From Novosphingobium sp. PhB165 (GTDB lineage Bacteria; Pseudomonadota; Alphaproteobacteria; Sphingomonadales; Sphingomonadaceae), in the NCBI RefSeq assembly GCF_004341845.1, contig NZ_SLVB01000001.1, positions 496,001-560,000 of the forward strand: 64,000 nucleotides of DNA, read 5' to 3'. Positions 9,088 through 18,841 of this stretch are shown here, piece after piece. Made by a program: the position numbers and the translations under genes. Numbering within the stretch: the stretch's first letter is position 1; each line of letters opens with the position of its first letter. Under the pieces are notes generated by a model. It did no database searches, had not been told where the DNA came from, and saw only the letters and a program-made list of their open reading frames with translations.

Positions 9088-10058
9088 GATGTGATCGCCT
9101 GCGCGAATCCGCCGGTGAGCGCAAGCGTCGCGTCCTCCTGCCATCGCAGCGTGCGGCCGGCGCGGCGCGCGAGTTCGGCCTCCCACTGCGGCAGGACTTT
9201 CGCCCGCACGCGCGGATGGGCAGCCAGCAGCAACGTGCCGGGCTCCGCAATGCGTTCGGCGCGGCGCAGCAGCAGGCGGGCGCAGGCTCCGGCAGGATCG
9301 TGGCGCAGGCGGTGGAGGATCGAGGGGCGCTCCAGCCGCGCCACCAACTGGACGAATCCGAATCCGTTCATTGCGGTGTGCTGGTGCGGCCAATGGTCGA
9401 GCGCGGCCGCCATAGCCTCGTCCACGGCGCGGCGGTCGTCCTTGCGCTCCAGCGAGGGGAAGTCGATGCCGATCGAGCCGCCCAGGTCGAACTGCTCCAC
9501 TGCGCGCGCGATGGCGGGGACGGCCGCACGGGCGAGGGTGGACGGTGGCAGGGTGCCATCGATATCGATCAGCGTCATCGCGGGGGTCGGGATCACGAGG
9601 ATCGCGCCGCCGTCGAACGTGATCTCGCCCGCGAAGGCTTCCGCGAAAAGTTCGGGCCAGGGATCTTCGGGGAAAGCGCGCACGGTGCGGACCGGCAATC
9701 CGGTCTCCCGCAGCGATTCGGCCAGCGTAGGCGCAGGGCGGACTTGATGTTCCGTGGGCCTTGCCTGCGCGCGCTTGAGCCTTCCCGTTTCCGCCATGGC
9801 GGCGCGGGTGACGACAAGCCGCAGGGCGCGGCCCTCGCTGGCGTCGGCGGGAAGGCCGTCCACCAGCGCCTCGGCGCCCGATGCGAAGCGTGCCGTGCCG
9901 CGCTTCGATCCTTTCGCGCGCGAGGTCAGCACCGCCTCGGCGACTTCGCCCGCCCTCAGGCCGTCGTCCCAGTCAAGCCGGGCGGCGAGCACCTCGCCAT
10001 TGTCGACCAGGACCGCGCGGGATTCGCCGATCCCGTCCTCGACAAGCCATTCAGGCAA
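9084..10058 (-). CDS. Ribonuclease E/G family protein, short form
   Basis: 324-residue relative of RNase E/G. It begins [17 protein letters not shown], matching the N-terminal strand of the family, and contains the catalytic-domain segments [12 protein letters not shown] and [13 protein letters not shown], the counterpart of the metal-coordinating Asp region. The usual S1 domain and zinc link are reduced or absent, as in the short maf-linked family members of alphaproteobacteria. The start is taken as the TTG at 10058, preceded by a GGGG run, overlapping maf by 8 bases. Probably an RNA-processing enzyme; its exact substrate is not evident. Confidence 0.8.
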   Translation of the reverse strand: MPEWLVEDGIGESRAVLVDNGEVLAARLDWDDGLRAGEVAEAVLTSRAKGSKRGTARFASGAEALVDGLPADASEGRALRLVVTRAAMAETGRLKRAQARPTEHQVRPAPTLAESLRETGLPVRTVRAFPEDPWPELFAEAFAGEITFDGGAILVIPTPAMTLIDIDGTLPPSTLARAAVPAIARAVEQFDLGGSIGIDFPSLERKDDRRAVDEAMAAALDHWPHQHTAMNGFGFVQLVARLERPSILHRLRHDPAGACARLLLRRAERIAEPGTLLLAAHPRVRAKVLPQWEAELARRAGRTLRWQEDATLALTGGFAQAITS

Positions 10059-10611
10059 TCGCGAACCCCGCCGCCTTGAGCAGCGCGCGGGTCTCGTGGA
10101 GCGGCAGGCCAACGACGCCGGAATGGCTGCCGGAAATCGCGGTGATAAGCCCCTCGGCGCTGCCCTGAATGGCGTAGCCGCCCGCCTTGCCGTGCCATTC
10201 GCCGCCGGCGATATAGCCCTCGATCTCCTCGCGGGAGAGTGCCTTGAAGCGGACGATCGTTTCGGACAGCCGTTCGCGCAGCGTGCCGTCGGGCGATTTC
10301 AGGGCGATTGCGGAAAGCACACGATGGCGACGGCCGGACAGCAGGGCCAGGCATTCGCGCGCAGTCTTCTCGTCCTCGGCCTTGGGCAGCACGCGGCGGC
10401 CGCAGGCGACCACGGTATCTCCGGCAAGGACATGGGCATGATCTGCGACAACCGCGAGCGCTTTCTCGCGCGCCATGCGGCGGGCGTAGGCGCGCGGGTG
10501 TTCGCGCGGATCATGCGTTTCGTCGATGTCGGCGGCGATGATCGCGTGCGGCGTCAGGCCCAGCCGGCCGATCAGTTCGCGGCGGCGCGGGCTCGCCGAA
10601 GCGAGGATCAA
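10051..10611 (-). CDS. maf: Maf-like nucleoside triphosphate pyrophosphatase
   Basis: Maf/Ham1-superfamily house-cleaning enzyme that hydrolyses non-canonical or methylated NTPs. Motifs: [11 protein letters not shown] near the N-terminus, AGDTVV with the catalytic Asp region, and QGSAEGL near the C-terminus. The reading frame stays open up to 10740 inside infA, so the start is uncertain. I prefer the TTG at 10611, which begins just before the conserved LASASPRR and lies after the hairpin at 10649-10668. A GTG at 10692 or ATG at 10740 would add an atypical Ser/Ala-rich leader. Confidence 0.88.
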   Translation of the reverse strand: MILASASPRRRELIGRLGLTPHAIIAADIDETHDPREHPRAYARRMAREKALAVVADHAHVLAGDTVVACGRRVLPKAEDEKTARECLALLSGRRHRVLSAIALKSPDGTLRERLSETIVRFKALSREEIEGYIAGGEWHGKAGGYAIQGSAEGLITAISGSHSGVVGLPLHETRALLKAAGFAIA

Positions 10612-10648
10612 CTGCAGCTGTGCAGAAGCGTCGACACGCGGTGCGATG

Positions 10649-10668
10649 GCGTCCCCGCTGGGGGACGC
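10649..10668 (-). terminator. Hairpin between infA and maf
   Basis: Perfect 8-bp stem (GCGTCCCC/GGGGACGC) with a 4-base loop, starting 4 bases after the infA stop codon on the minus strand. No T-run follows, so it is more likely an RNA 3'-stabiliser, processing site or weak attenuator than a strong intrinsic terminator. Confidence 0.45.
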
Positions 10669-10672
10669 GGTG

Positions 10673-10918
10673 TCAGTACTGACCGGGGCCACCGCGACCA
10701 GGCATGAAACGGTAGGTGATACGACCCTTGGTGAGGTCATAGGGGGTCAGTTCGACCAGAACTTCGTCTCCGACCAGCACGCGGATGCGGTTCTTGCGCA
10801 TCTTGCCCGCAGTGTGACCGAGGATTTCGTGGCCGTTTTCGAGCTCTACACGGAACATGGCGTTCGGGAGCAGTTCGACCACGCGGCCGCGCATTTCAAG
10901 GAGTTCTTCTTTCGCCAT
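10673..10918 (-). CDS. infA: Translation initiation factor IF-1
   Basis: 81-residue OB-fold S1-like protein: [19 protein letters not shown] start, central [18 protein letters not shown] segment and [21 protein letters not shown], all diagnostic of IF-1. It binds the ribosomal A site during initiation. It is about nine residues longer than the 72-residue E. coli protein because of a C-terminal extension, PGRGGPGQY. First gene of the infA-maf-RNase-yacG block. No clear Shine-Dalgarno lies upstream of the ATG. Confidence 0.97.
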   Translation of the reverse strand: MAKEELLEMRGRVVELLPNAMFRVELENGHEILGHTAGKMRKNRIRVLVGDEVLVELTPYDLTKGRITYRFMPGRGGPGQY

Positions 10919-11144
10919 CGGCGATCTAGTCCGTGAGCTTGTTGTGTCGTCGCGGCGCGACATAGCCACGACTCGCCAAAAATGGAAGCCTTGGCGAACA
11001 CTTGACCCATTTGGGCACCCCTGCGGTGACGGGTTCTCCAGTTGCGACAAAATGTTACCCGGCGCCGCCTTGCGACCTTTTCGCAGTCGCGGCATCAGCG
11101 CCGCCGGGTGGGGGAAACTATATCTTTTTGGCGGAGATCCTGAG

Positions 11145-13736
11145 TTGCGTTGCGTTCATCTGATCCCACTCGCGGCGGGCGTCAGCCTGTCGGCGATGGT
11201 TCCGGCACTGGCCAGTGCTCAGGAGACTCATGCCCAGCCTGCGGATGCGAGCGTGGCTGTGCCAGCCGTGCCCACATCGTTGGCGGCAACCGACGAATCC
11301 ACGCCGGCGCCGACGGTGAAGAGCAACGGACATGAAATCGTGGTCACCGCCGCGCGTATCGCCGGGCAGCTCGAAGTACCGAGCCAGCCGATCCAGACGT
11401 ATGACGAGGATGACATTGCCGCTTACGGCGTGAATTCGATTGCCGACCTGATCGATGCGATCTCTCCGCAGACCGGCAGTGGGCGTGGGCGCGGGGACGG
11501 GCGTCCGGTGATCCTCGTCAATGGCCAGCGCATCACCAGCTTCCGCGAAATGCGTGACATTCCGCCCGAGGCGATCCGCCGCATGGAGGTCCTGCCCGAA
11601 GAAGTGGCGCTGCGTTTCGGCTATCCGGCCAACCAGCGGGTGGTGAACATCATCCTCAAGAAGAAGTTCTCCGCGACCACGGTTTCGGGCGAGTACAATC
11701 TCCCGACCCGCGGCGGCTACGACAATTACGAACTGGAAAGCGGGTTCTTCAAGACCGTCGGACCGCGCCGCTTCAACGTGGCCGCCAAGTACACCGACAC
11801 TTCGATGCTGACGGAAAACGAGCGCGACGTGCGGCAGGATCCGGACTCGCTGCCGACCGTGGCGGGCGATCCCGATCCGGCGCGCTACCGCAGTCTGGCG
11901 GCCGCCGATTCCGAGTTCACGCTGAACGGCACGATGACGCAGGGCATCGGCAAGGACGGGTTCGACGGCTCGTTCACCACCAATGGCACGTTCACGCACT
12001 CGGTGACGAACGCCTGGTCCGGCCTCGATACGGTCAAGCTGGTCCATGACGGCGATTCCGCCGTTCGCACTTTGCCCGATCCGCTGGCGACGCGGGTGGA
12101 GACCAACGAATTCCAGGCCGGTCTCGGCTACAGCCGCATGCTTGGTGGCTGGAATTTCAACGTCACCAATGACGCCGGCTACACGATTACCGAGACCGAT
12201 ACAGACCGTCCGCGCGACACCTCGGGTCTGGTCGACGCGGCCAAATCGGGCGCGCTCGCCATCGACGGCGCGCTGCCGGTCGTGCCGGGCGCGGGCGTGG
12301 ACGAAGCGCGCAATCGCACGACCACGCTGTCGTCGTTGGCGACGCTTTCGGGCCGTCCCTTCACGATGCCGGCGGGCGATGCCAACCTGACCTTCAAGGG
12401 CGGCTACGACTATACCCACAGCGCCAGCGAGAACTCGGCCTCGAAGATGGGCATGGTGGGCCTCACGCGCGGGGACGTGTCCGGCGGCCTTAACCTCGCG
12501 GTGCCGCTGACCAGCCGCAACAATGATGTGCTTGGCGCGATCGGCGATATCACGCTCAACTTGAGCGGCGGACTCGACCACTTGTCGGACTTCGGCACAC
12601 TGACGGACTGGAGCGCGGGGCTGACCTGGTCGCCCACCGGCAAGCTGACGTTCCAGGCGAGCTATCTGGTCAACGAGGCCGCGCCGACCTTGGTCCAACT
12701 AGGTGCGCCGGTAGTGCAGACCTACAATGTGTCGGTCTACGACTTCACCACGAACCAGACCGCGCTGGTGACGGTGACGAGCGGCGGCAATCCCGATCTC
12801 GTCAAGGAAATGCAGCGCGACATCAAGCTTTCGGCGACATGGCAACTGCCGTTCATGCAGCGCTCGAACATGGTGGTGGAGTACTTCCACAACCATTCGA
12901 GCAATGTCTCCGAGGCGTTTCCGATGCTCACGCCTGCGGTCGAGGCGGCCTTCCCGGACCGCGTGACGCGCGATGACGAGGGCAACCTGACGGCGGTGGA
13001 TCGCCGTGCGGTGACGTTCGCCGAAGAGACCAGCTCGCGCATCCGCTGGGGCTTCAACCTTTCAGGCAATATCGGTGCGCAGCCGCAGGGCGGCCCCGGT
13101 GGCTTCGGCGGCCCGCCTCCGGGCGGCGCAGGTGGCGGATCCGGTGGGGGTGGCGCTGGCCATTCCGGCGGTGGTGGCTCTGGCGGCTCCGGTGGCGGGG
13201 GCGGCGGCTTCGGCGGTCCGCCGCCGATGATGGGCGGCGGACGCGGCCCTCAAGGCGCGCGCTGGAACTTCTCGATCTACCACACCTGGCGCTTCACCGA
13301 TGATGTGAAGATCGCCGATGGCGTGCCGGTGCTCGACCAGCTCAACGGCGGCGCACTGACGGCGGGCGGCGTGCCGCGCCACGTGATCGAGGCCGAGGGT
13401 GGCATGTTCGTGAATGGCTATGGCTTGCGCCTCAAGGCCGAATGGGATGCGCCCAGCACGGTGGACGGCACCGGCGCGCCGACCAGTTCGGACTTGCACT
13501 TCGGCAGCACTGTCGTCGCCAACTTGCGCATTTTCGCGGATCTCAGCCGCAATACCGAGCTGGTGAAGAAGATGCCGATCCTCAAGGGGATGCGCGTGTC
13601 CTTCGTCGCGAACAATCTGTTTGATACGCGCCAGAAGGTCACCGACGACAACGGCGAAGTGCCGATTGCCTATCAACCGGCCTATCGCAATCCGCAGGGC
13701 CGCGTGATCGGGATCGATCTGCGCAAGATGTTCTGA
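11145..13736 (+). CDS. TonB-dependent receptor with Gly/Pro-rich insertion
   Basis: 863-residue outer-membrane receptor. A signal peptide precedes ASAQETH. A plug domain follows (EIVVTAARI near residue 65, then [17 protein letters not shown] and [12 protein letters not shown]). The barrel ends in the C-terminal IDLRKMF, whose terminal aromatic is typical of outer-membrane proteins. The start is the TTG at 11145, supported by GGAG at 11133-11136 with 8-base spacing; longer in-frame reading would run into infA. Odd: residues about 645-705 (13081-13257) are a low-complexity Gly/Pro/His stretch inside the barrel, probably a long loop. Ligand unknown; no transporter or regulator is adjacent. Confidence 0.88.
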   Translation: MRCVHLIPLAAGVSLSAMVPALASAQETHAQPADASVAVPAVPTSLAATDESTPAPTVKSNGHEIVVTAARIAGQLEVPSQPIQTYDEDDIAAYGVNSIADLIDAISPQTGSGRGRGDGRPVILVNGQRITSFREMRDIPPEAIRRMEVLPEEVALRFGYPANQRVVNIILKKKFSATTVSGEYNLPTRGGYDNYELESGFFKTVGPRRFNVAAKYTDTSMLTENERDVRQDPDSLPTVAGDPDPARYRSLAAADSEFTLNGTMTQGIGKDGFDGSFTTNGTFTHSVTNAWSGLDTVKLVHDGDSAVRTLPDPLATRVETNEFQAGLGYSRMLGGWNFNVTNDAGYTITETDTDRPRDTSGLVDAAKSGALAIDGALPVVPGAGVDEARNRTTTLSSLATLSGRPFTMPAGDANLTFKGGYDYTHSASENSASKMGMVGLTRGDVSGGLNLAVPLTSRNNDVLGAIGDITLNLSGGLDHLSDFGTLTDWSAGLTWSPTGKLTFQASYLVNEAAPTLVQLGAPVVQTYNVSVYDFTTNQTALVTVTSGGNPDLVKEMQRDIKLSATWQLPFMQRSNMVVEYFHNHSSNVSEAFPMLTPAVEAAFPDRVTRDDEGNLTAVDRRAVTFAEETSSRIRWGFNLSGNIGAQPQGGPGGFGGPPPGGAGGGSGGGGAGHSGGGGSGGSGGGGGGFGGPPPMMGGGRGPQGARWNFSIYHTWRFTDDVKIADGVPVLDQLNGGALTAGGVPRHVIEAEGGMFVNGYGLRLKAEWDAPSTVDGTGAPTSSDLHFGSTVVANLRIFADLSRNTELVKKMPILKGMRVSFVANNLFDTRQKVTDDNGEVPIAYQPAYRNPQGRVIGIDLRKMF

Positions 13737-13745
13737 GGCCATCGC

Positions 13746-13768
13746 AAAATCCGCAGGCGGCGGATTTT
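13746..13768. terminator. Terminator after the TonB receptor gene
   Basis: Perfect 9-bp stem, AAAATCCGC with GCGGATTTT, loop AGGCG, 9 bases after the receptor stop. The A/T-rich ends mean it can serve as an intrinsic terminator on either strand. Confidence 0.7.
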
Positions 13769-13789
13769 CGAAAACACCTCTGAGGATTG

Positions 13790-13822
13790 ATCGCGGCCGG
13801 GTCTACCCGATCCGGCCGCGAT
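13790..13822. repeat. 11-bp GC-rich inverted repeat upstream of uvrC
   Basis: Arms ATCGCGGCCGG (13790-13800) and CCGGCCGCGAT (13812-13822) around an 11-base loop, 16 bases before the uvrC start. It may be a second transcription-stop hairpin or an uvrC leader structure. Confidence 0.5.
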
Positions 13823-13838
13823 ATCCTATCTGGCGGGG

Positions 13839-15782
13839 ATGGCGCGAACACCTGCCGGAACTCCCGAACACCCCAAGGGCACCGCACGCTTCAATGAGGA
13901 GCAGGCGACTTTCACCCTGCGCGGCTCCGATCAGCCCGATCTCCAGCAAGGCGTGGAGGTCATCCGCGAGACGGTTCGCACGTTGCCGTCGAAGCCCGGC
14001 GTCTACCGCATGCAGGATGCGCGCGGGGACGTGCTCTATGTCGGCAAGGCGCGGGTGCTGAGGAACCGCGTCGCCAACTACACGCAGTGGGAACGGCTGC
14101 CGATCCGGCTCCAGCGCATGGTCAGCCAGACGCGCAGCATGACCATCGTCACCACCAATTCGGAGGCCGAGGCGCTGCTGCTGGAAGCGCAGCTGATCAA
14201 GCGCTTCCGTCCGGCCTACAACGTGCTGCTGCGCGACGACAAATCGTTCCCGTTCATCCTCTTGCGGGCCGAACATGACTTCCCGCGCATCATGAAGCAT
14301 CGCGGTGCGCGCAAGATGAAGGGCGACTATTACGGCCCCTTCGCCAGCGCCGGTTCGGTCAACACCACGATCAACGCATTGCAGAAGCTGTTCCTGCTGC
14401 GCAGTTGCACGGACAGCTTCTTCTCGCGGCGGGACCGGCCTTGCCTGCTCTATCAGATCAAGCGCTGCTCGGCGCCTTGCGTCGGCCGCATCGACGAGGC
14501 GGGCTATGGCGAACTCGTGAAGGAGGCCAAGGACTTCCTCGGCGGCAAGTCGAGCGCGGTGCAGAAGAAGATCGAAAGCCAGATGGCCGAAGCCGCCGAA
14601 GCGCTGGACTTCGAGCGCGCGGCCATGCTGCGAGACCGGCTGCGCGCGGCGACCTTCATTCAGGGCAGTCAGGCGATCAATGCCGAGGGCATGGACAGCG
14701 CCGATATCTTCGCGATGGCCTGCAAGAACGGGCAGGTCGGCGTGCAGGCCTTCTTCATTCGCGGCGGCCAGAACTGGGGGCACCGCGCCTTCTTCCCGAC
14801 GCACACCGAGGGGCTTTCCGAGGAGGAGGTCTTCGAAAGCTTCCTCGCGCAGTTCTACGAGGAAGTGCCCCCGGCGCGCACGATCCTTGTCGACCGCGAA
14901 CTGCCCGAGGCTGAATTGATGGCCGAGGCTTTCCGCGAACTGGCTGGCGGCAAAGTCGAGATCTCGGTGCCCCAGCGCGGCAACCGTCGCCGCCTGATGG
15001 ATCAGGCAACCCGAAACGCCGTCGAAGCGCTCGACCGCCGCATGGCCGAGCGTGGCTCGCAGGCAAAAATCTGGCGCGAGATGGCGGAATTCCTCGAACT
15101 GCCGGACCTGCCACAGCGCGTGGAAGTCTACGACAACTCGCATATTCAAGGCAGCAAGGCGGTCGGCGCAATGGTGGTGGCGGGGCCGGAGGGCTTCCAA
15201 ACCAACCAGTACCGCAAGTTCAACATCCGCGAGGCGCAGTCGAACGACGACTTCGCGATGATGCGCGAAGTCATGACCCGCCGCTTCGCCCGCGTTCAGG
15301 AGGAAGACCCGGAACGCGAGAGCGGCATGTGGCCGGACCTCGTGCTGATCGACGGGGGCAAGGGCCAGATGAGCGCAGTGAAGGACGCGCTGGAGGAACT
15401 CGGCATCGAGGATGTGAACCTTATCGCCATCGCCAAGGGCCCAAACCATGGCCGCGAAGGGCGGGAGGTATTCCACTTCCCCGACGGCCGCGAGAAGATG
15501 CTGCCGGTCAATTCACCGCTGCTGTTCCACCTCCAGCGGCTGCGGGACGAGGTCCACCGTTACGTGATCGGCGCCCACCGGGCGAAGCGCAGCCGCGCCA
15601 TCACCGCCAGCCCGCTGGACGAGATTCCCGGCATTGGCCCGGCCCGCAAGCGCGCGCTGCTGCTGCACTTCGGGACGGCGGGGAAGGTGAGGGCGGCCAG
15701 TCTGGAAGACCTTCAGCGCGCGCCCGGCGTCAGTGCGGCGGTGGCGCAGACGATTTACGACTTCTACCACCCGGGCGGGTGA
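13839..15782 (+). CDS. uvrC: Excinuclease ABC subunit C
   Basis: 647-residue nucleotide-excision repair endonuclease that makes the 3' and 5' incisions in the UvrB-DNA complex. Domains in order: GIY-YIG nuclease (GVYRM at 54-58, LYVGKA at 66-71), Cys-rich segment (CLLYQIKRCSAPCVG), UVR/UvrB-binding helix pair (ALDFERAAMLRDRL), RNase H-like nuclease (ECYDNSHI-type motif seen as EVYDNSHIQG, then LVLIDGGKGQ), and a helix-hairpin-helix pair at the C-terminus (IPGIGPARKRALL). Full length. ATG at 13839 has a nearby GGCGGGG. Standalone gene. Confidence 0.97.
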   Translation: MARTPAGTPEHPKGTARFNEEQATFTLRGSDQPDLQQGVEVIRETVRTLPSKPGVYRMQDARGDVLYVGKARVLRNRVANYTQWERLPIRLQRMVSQTRSMTIVTTNSEAEALLLEAQLIKRFRPAYNVLLRDDKSFPFILLRAEHDFPRIMKHRGARKMKGDYYGPFASAGSVNTTINALQKLFLLRSCTDSFFSRRDRPCLLYQIKRCSAPCVGRIDEAGYGELVKEAKDFLGGKSSAVQKKIESQMAEAAEALDFERAAMLRDRLRAATFIQGSQAINAEGMDSADIFAMACKNGQVGVQAFFIRGGQNWGHRAFFPTHTEGLSEEEVFESFLAQFYEEVPPARTILVDRELPEAELMAEAFRELAGGKVEISVPQRGNRRRLMDQATRNAVEALDRRMAERGSQAKIWREMAEFLELPDLPQRVEVYDNSHIQGSKAVGAMVVAGPEGFQTNQYRKFNIREAQSNDDFAMMREVMTRRFARVQEEDPERESGMWPDLVLIDGGKGQMSAVKDALEELGIEDVNLIAIAKGPNHGREGREVFHFPDGREKMLPVNSPLLFHLQRLRDEVHRYVIGAHRAKRSRAITASPLDEIPGIGPARKRALLLHFGTAGKVRAASLEDLQRAPGVSAAVAQTIYDFYHPGG

Positions 15783-15815
15783 GGGCAGGGCGGGACACGG
15801 ATCGCCCCAGGGTCA

Positions 15816-15893
15816 TCGTCATTGCGAGCGCAGCGAAGCAATTCAGAGCGGTTTACGCGGCTCTGGATTGCTTCGCTGCGCTCGCAATGACGA
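15816..15893. repeat. Large imperfect palindrome, family A
   Basis: Left arm starting TCGTCATTGCGAGCGCAGCG and right arm ending CGCTGCGCTCGCAATGACGA pair over about 26 bases; the inner bases CAGAGC/GCTCTG extend the stem. It has the form of the mobile REP-like palindromes found in alphaproteobacterial intergenic regions. The rest of the 316-base gap (15783-16098) shows no gene. Confidence 0.8.
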
Positions 15894-16098
15894 GGGATGG
15901 GGCGTGTTCGCAGACATTTGATTTAAGGTTCAACAACCAAACCCGTCGCCCCCGCGAGGGATGCGACAGGTCGAACTGCCGACTCCTATCGACGAACGAC
16001 ATGGCCGCTCCGCGACATTTCGCGCTACCACGCGCGCATGACTGGCGCGGCGTTCTGTCTGCGCAGCAATACCCGATATCCCGGAGTTTTCGCCCCCC

Positions 16099-18780
16099 AT
16101 GCGTTCTTCCCTGCGTAATTTTGCCACGGCCGGTGCCGTGATCGCTTTCGCCATATCCGCCCACGCTTTCGCCGCTGCCGCGCCGGCAGTGCCCGCCGCC
16201 ACGCTCGCGCCGCTTGCCGAGAGCGTCCCGAGCGACCTGCCGCGCAATGCCCGACCCACCCACTATCGCATCGAAGTGACGCCCGACGCGCAGGCGCTGA
16301 CCTTCAAGGGCAATGTCTCGATCGACGTGACGGTCTTTTCCGCCACCGACGCACTGACGCTGCACGGCAATGGCTTGACCGTCTCCAGTGCCTCGCTGGT
16401 TCCCGCAGGTGGCAAGCCGGTTGCGCTTACCGTGACCGCGGACGAAGCCGCGCAGACCCTGCACTTCGCGGCCCCAGCAACCATCGCGGCAGGGCAGTAT
16501 CGTCTCGATATCGTCTACACCGGCAAGATCGGCACGCAGCCCTCGGGCCTTTTCGCGCTCGACTATCCCGACAAGCGTACGGGCAAGGAAGTGCGCGGCC
16601 TGTTCACCCAGTTCGAGGCGCCGGATGCGCGCCGTTTCGTCCCCAGCTTCGACGAGCCCAGCTACAAGGCGACGTTCGACCTCTCGGCCATCGTTCCGGC
16701 CGACCGCATGGCGCTGAGCAACATGCCGGTGAAGGGGCAGGAAGTGCTCCCCGGCGGCCTCAAGCGCGTGACCTTCGGCACGACGCCGAAGATGAGTTCC
16801 TACCTGCTGTTCTTCGGCGTGGGAGACTTCGAGCGGTCCTCGCAGATGGCGGCGGACGGCGTCGATGTCGGCATCGTCGCGCCCACCGGCAGCGGCAAGC
16901 AGGCGGACTATGCGCGCGAAGGCCTCGCCCAGATCCTGCCGTGGTACGACGATTACTTCGGCGTGAAGTTCCCGCTGCCCAAGCTCGACAACATCGCTGC
17001 CCCCGGCACTTCACAGTTCTTCGGCGCGATGGAGAACTGGGGCGCGATCATGACGTTCGAGCGCATCCTGCTGATGGATCCGGCCATCACCAGCCCCTCG
17101 GGCAAGCAGTCGATCTATTCGGTGCAGGCGCACGAAACCGCGCACCAGTGGTTCGGCGATCTCGTGACCATGGCCTGGTGGGACGACATCTGGCTGAACG
17201 AGGGCTTCGCAAGCTGGATGGCCGACAAGGTCACCGATCACTTCCACCCCGAGTGGAACTGGAAGCTGGGCGGCATCGACGGCCGCGAAGGCGCCATGGC
17301 GCTCGACGCGCTGCCGACCACGCACCCGGTGGTGCAGAAGGTGCGCACCGTCTCCGAGATGGAGCAGGCCTTCGACTCGATCACCTACCAGAAGGGGCAG
17401 GCGGTCATCGCCATGCTCGAAGACTATGTCGGGCCCGATACCTGGCGCGACGGCATGCGTCTCTACATGAAGCGCCATGCCTATTCGAACACCTCCAGCC
17501 GCGATCTCTGGGCGGCGATGGAGGATGCCGGCGGCAAGGACGTGGATCGCATTGCCGAGGCCTTCACCCACACCCCGGGCGTGCCGCTGCTGCGCGTCAA
17601 CGCGGTTTCGTGCGTGGGCGGGCAGACCCGTCTCGACCTGACGCAGGACGCGTTCTCGCTCGATCCGGCAACGCGCGGGGGTGAAGCACCGCTCTGGCCG
17701 ATGCCGCTGCTAGTGCGCGTGGGTGATGCCGCGCCGGTCCGCCACCTGATGACCGGCCGGAGCGAAAGCGTGATGCTGCCCGGCTGCGGCCCGGTGCTCG
17801 TGAACGCGGGCCAGCTCGGCTACTACCGCACGCTCTATTCGGCGAGCGCGATCAAGGCGCTGAAGGCTTCGTTCGGCACGCTGGCGCCGATCGACCAGTA
17901 CGGTCTGGTGCGTGACAACCTCTCGCTGTCGTTCGCCGGTTATCAGGACATGTCGGTCGGCCTCGACCTGCTGTCGGCGATCCCCGGCAATGCCGACGCC
18001 ACGCTGGCGGGCAAGGCCGTGGCGCGGTGGCAGAACGTCTATGACCTGCTCGAAAAGGGCCCGGCCAAGGACCGCATCGGCGGCATGATCTCCGCCAAAT
18101 GGTCGCCGCGTCTGGCCAAGCTGGGCTTCGATCCGGTCGCGGACGAACCGCTCGTCGATACCCAGCTGCGCGCGCAGCTTATCGACGCGCTGGGCGGCGT
18201 AGGCGATCCGCGCGTCGTGGCCGAGGCGCGTCGCCGCCTTCAGGGGTTGGCTGCCGATCCCAAGTCGCTCGACGGTCCGCTCAAGGGCACTTGGCTCGGC
18301 GTGGCGGCGGCCAACGCCAACCGTGCGGACTGGGAACTGCTGCGCAAGCTGGCGACCGGCGCGACCGGCTTTGTCGAGCGCCAGCTGTACTACGCCGATC
18401 TTGGCCTTGTAAGCGACGAGACGCTGGCGAAGGAAGCTTTGGCGCTGGCGATTTCGGGCACGCCCGACGCCACCAGCGCCTCGCAGATCATCACCTCGGT
18501 CGCCCGCGCGCATCCGGAGATGGCCTTCGACTTCGTGCGCGCCAATCAGGCCCGTGTCGATGCGCTGATCGAGCATTCCGGCCGTGCGCGCTTCTTCGCG
18601 CGCATCGTGGCGTCCAGCACTAATCCGGCCATGGTCGCCAAGGTGGAGGCCTATGCCGCGACGCTTCCGGCCGACGAGGCCAAGCCGGTGGTGCAGGCGC
18701 TGACCGCGCTCAAGGAACGCATCGCCAACCGTCCGCGCCAGCGTGAGCAGGTCGCGGCCTGGGTGAAGACGAAGAAGTAA
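16099..18780 (+). CDS. M1 family zinc aminopeptidase (PepN-like), secreted
   Basis: 893-residue metallopeptidase with an N-terminal signal peptide (hydrophobic residues 10-26, Ala-rich cleavage region). The exopeptidase motif GAMEN is at residues 309-313. The zinc site HETAH is at 345-349 and the third ligand Glu368 lies in NEGFAS, giving HExxH-x18-E. The C-terminal half is the helical ERAP-type domain. It removes N-terminal residues from peptides, probably in the periplasm because of the signal peptide. Standalone gene, convergent with the next leftward pair. Confidence 0.93.
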   Translation: MRSSLRNFATAGAVIAFAISAHAFAAAAPAVPAATLAPLAESVPSDLPRNARPTHYRIEVTPDAQALTFKGNVSIDVTVFSATDALTLHGNGLTVSSASLVPAGGKPVALTVTADEAAQTLHFAAPATIAAGQYRLDIVYTGKIGTQPSGLFALDYPDKRTGKEVRGLFTQFEAPDARRFVPSFDEPSYKATFDLSAIVPADRMALSNMPVKGQEVLPGGLKRVTFGTTPKMSSYLLFFGVGDFERSSQMAADGVDVGIVAPTGSGKQADYAREGLAQILPWYDDYFGVKFPLPKLDNIAAPGTSQFFGAMENWGAIMTFERILLMDPAITSPSGKQSIYSVQAHETAHQWFGDLVTMAWWDDIWLNEGFASWMADKVTDHFHPEWNWKLGGIDGREGAMALDALPTTHPVVQKVRTVSEMEQAFDSITYQKGQAVIAMLEDYVGPDTWRDGMRLYMKRHAYSNTSSRDLWAAMEDAGGKDVDRIAEAFTHTPGVPLLRVNAVSCVGGQTRLDLTQDAFSLDPATRGGEAPLWPMPLLVRVGDAAPVRHLMTGRSESVMLPGCGPVLVNAGQLGYYRTLYSASAIKALKASFGTLAPIDQYGLVRDNLSLSFAGYQDMSVGLDLLSAIPGNADATLAGKAVARWQNVYDLLEKGPAKDRIGGMISAKWSPRLAKLGFDPVADEPLVDTQLRAQLIDALGGVGDPRVVAEARRRLQGLAADPKSLDGPLKGTWLGVAAANANRADWELLRKLATGATGFVERQLYYADLGLVSDETLAKEALALAISGTPDATSASQIITSVARAHPEMAFDFVRANQARVDALIEHSGRARFFARIVASSTNPAMVAKVEAYAATLPADEAKPVVQALTALKERIANRPRQREQVAAWVKTKK

Positions 18781-18787
18781 AGGATTG

Positions 18788-18807
18788 GGGAGGGGTAACA
18801 CCCTCCC
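18788..18807. terminator. Hairpin between convergent genes
   Basis: GGGAGGG (18788-18794) pairs with CCCTCCC (18801-18807) around a 6-base loop just after the aminopeptidase stop. There is no T-run, so termination strength is uncertain. Confidence 0.4.
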
Positions 18808-18841
18808 TGACCATTGGCTCCGGGAAGCGCCGGGGTGGCGG

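Noticed and set aside
11118..12698. Long open frame antisense to the TonB receptor
   Set aside because: Same cause as above; the opposite strand has clear receptor motifs and signal peptide, whereas this frame has no conserved domain or ribosome site.
13803..15476. Antisense open frame over uvrC
   Set aside because: uvrC is a complete, well-known gene with all domains; the opposite frame is compositional.
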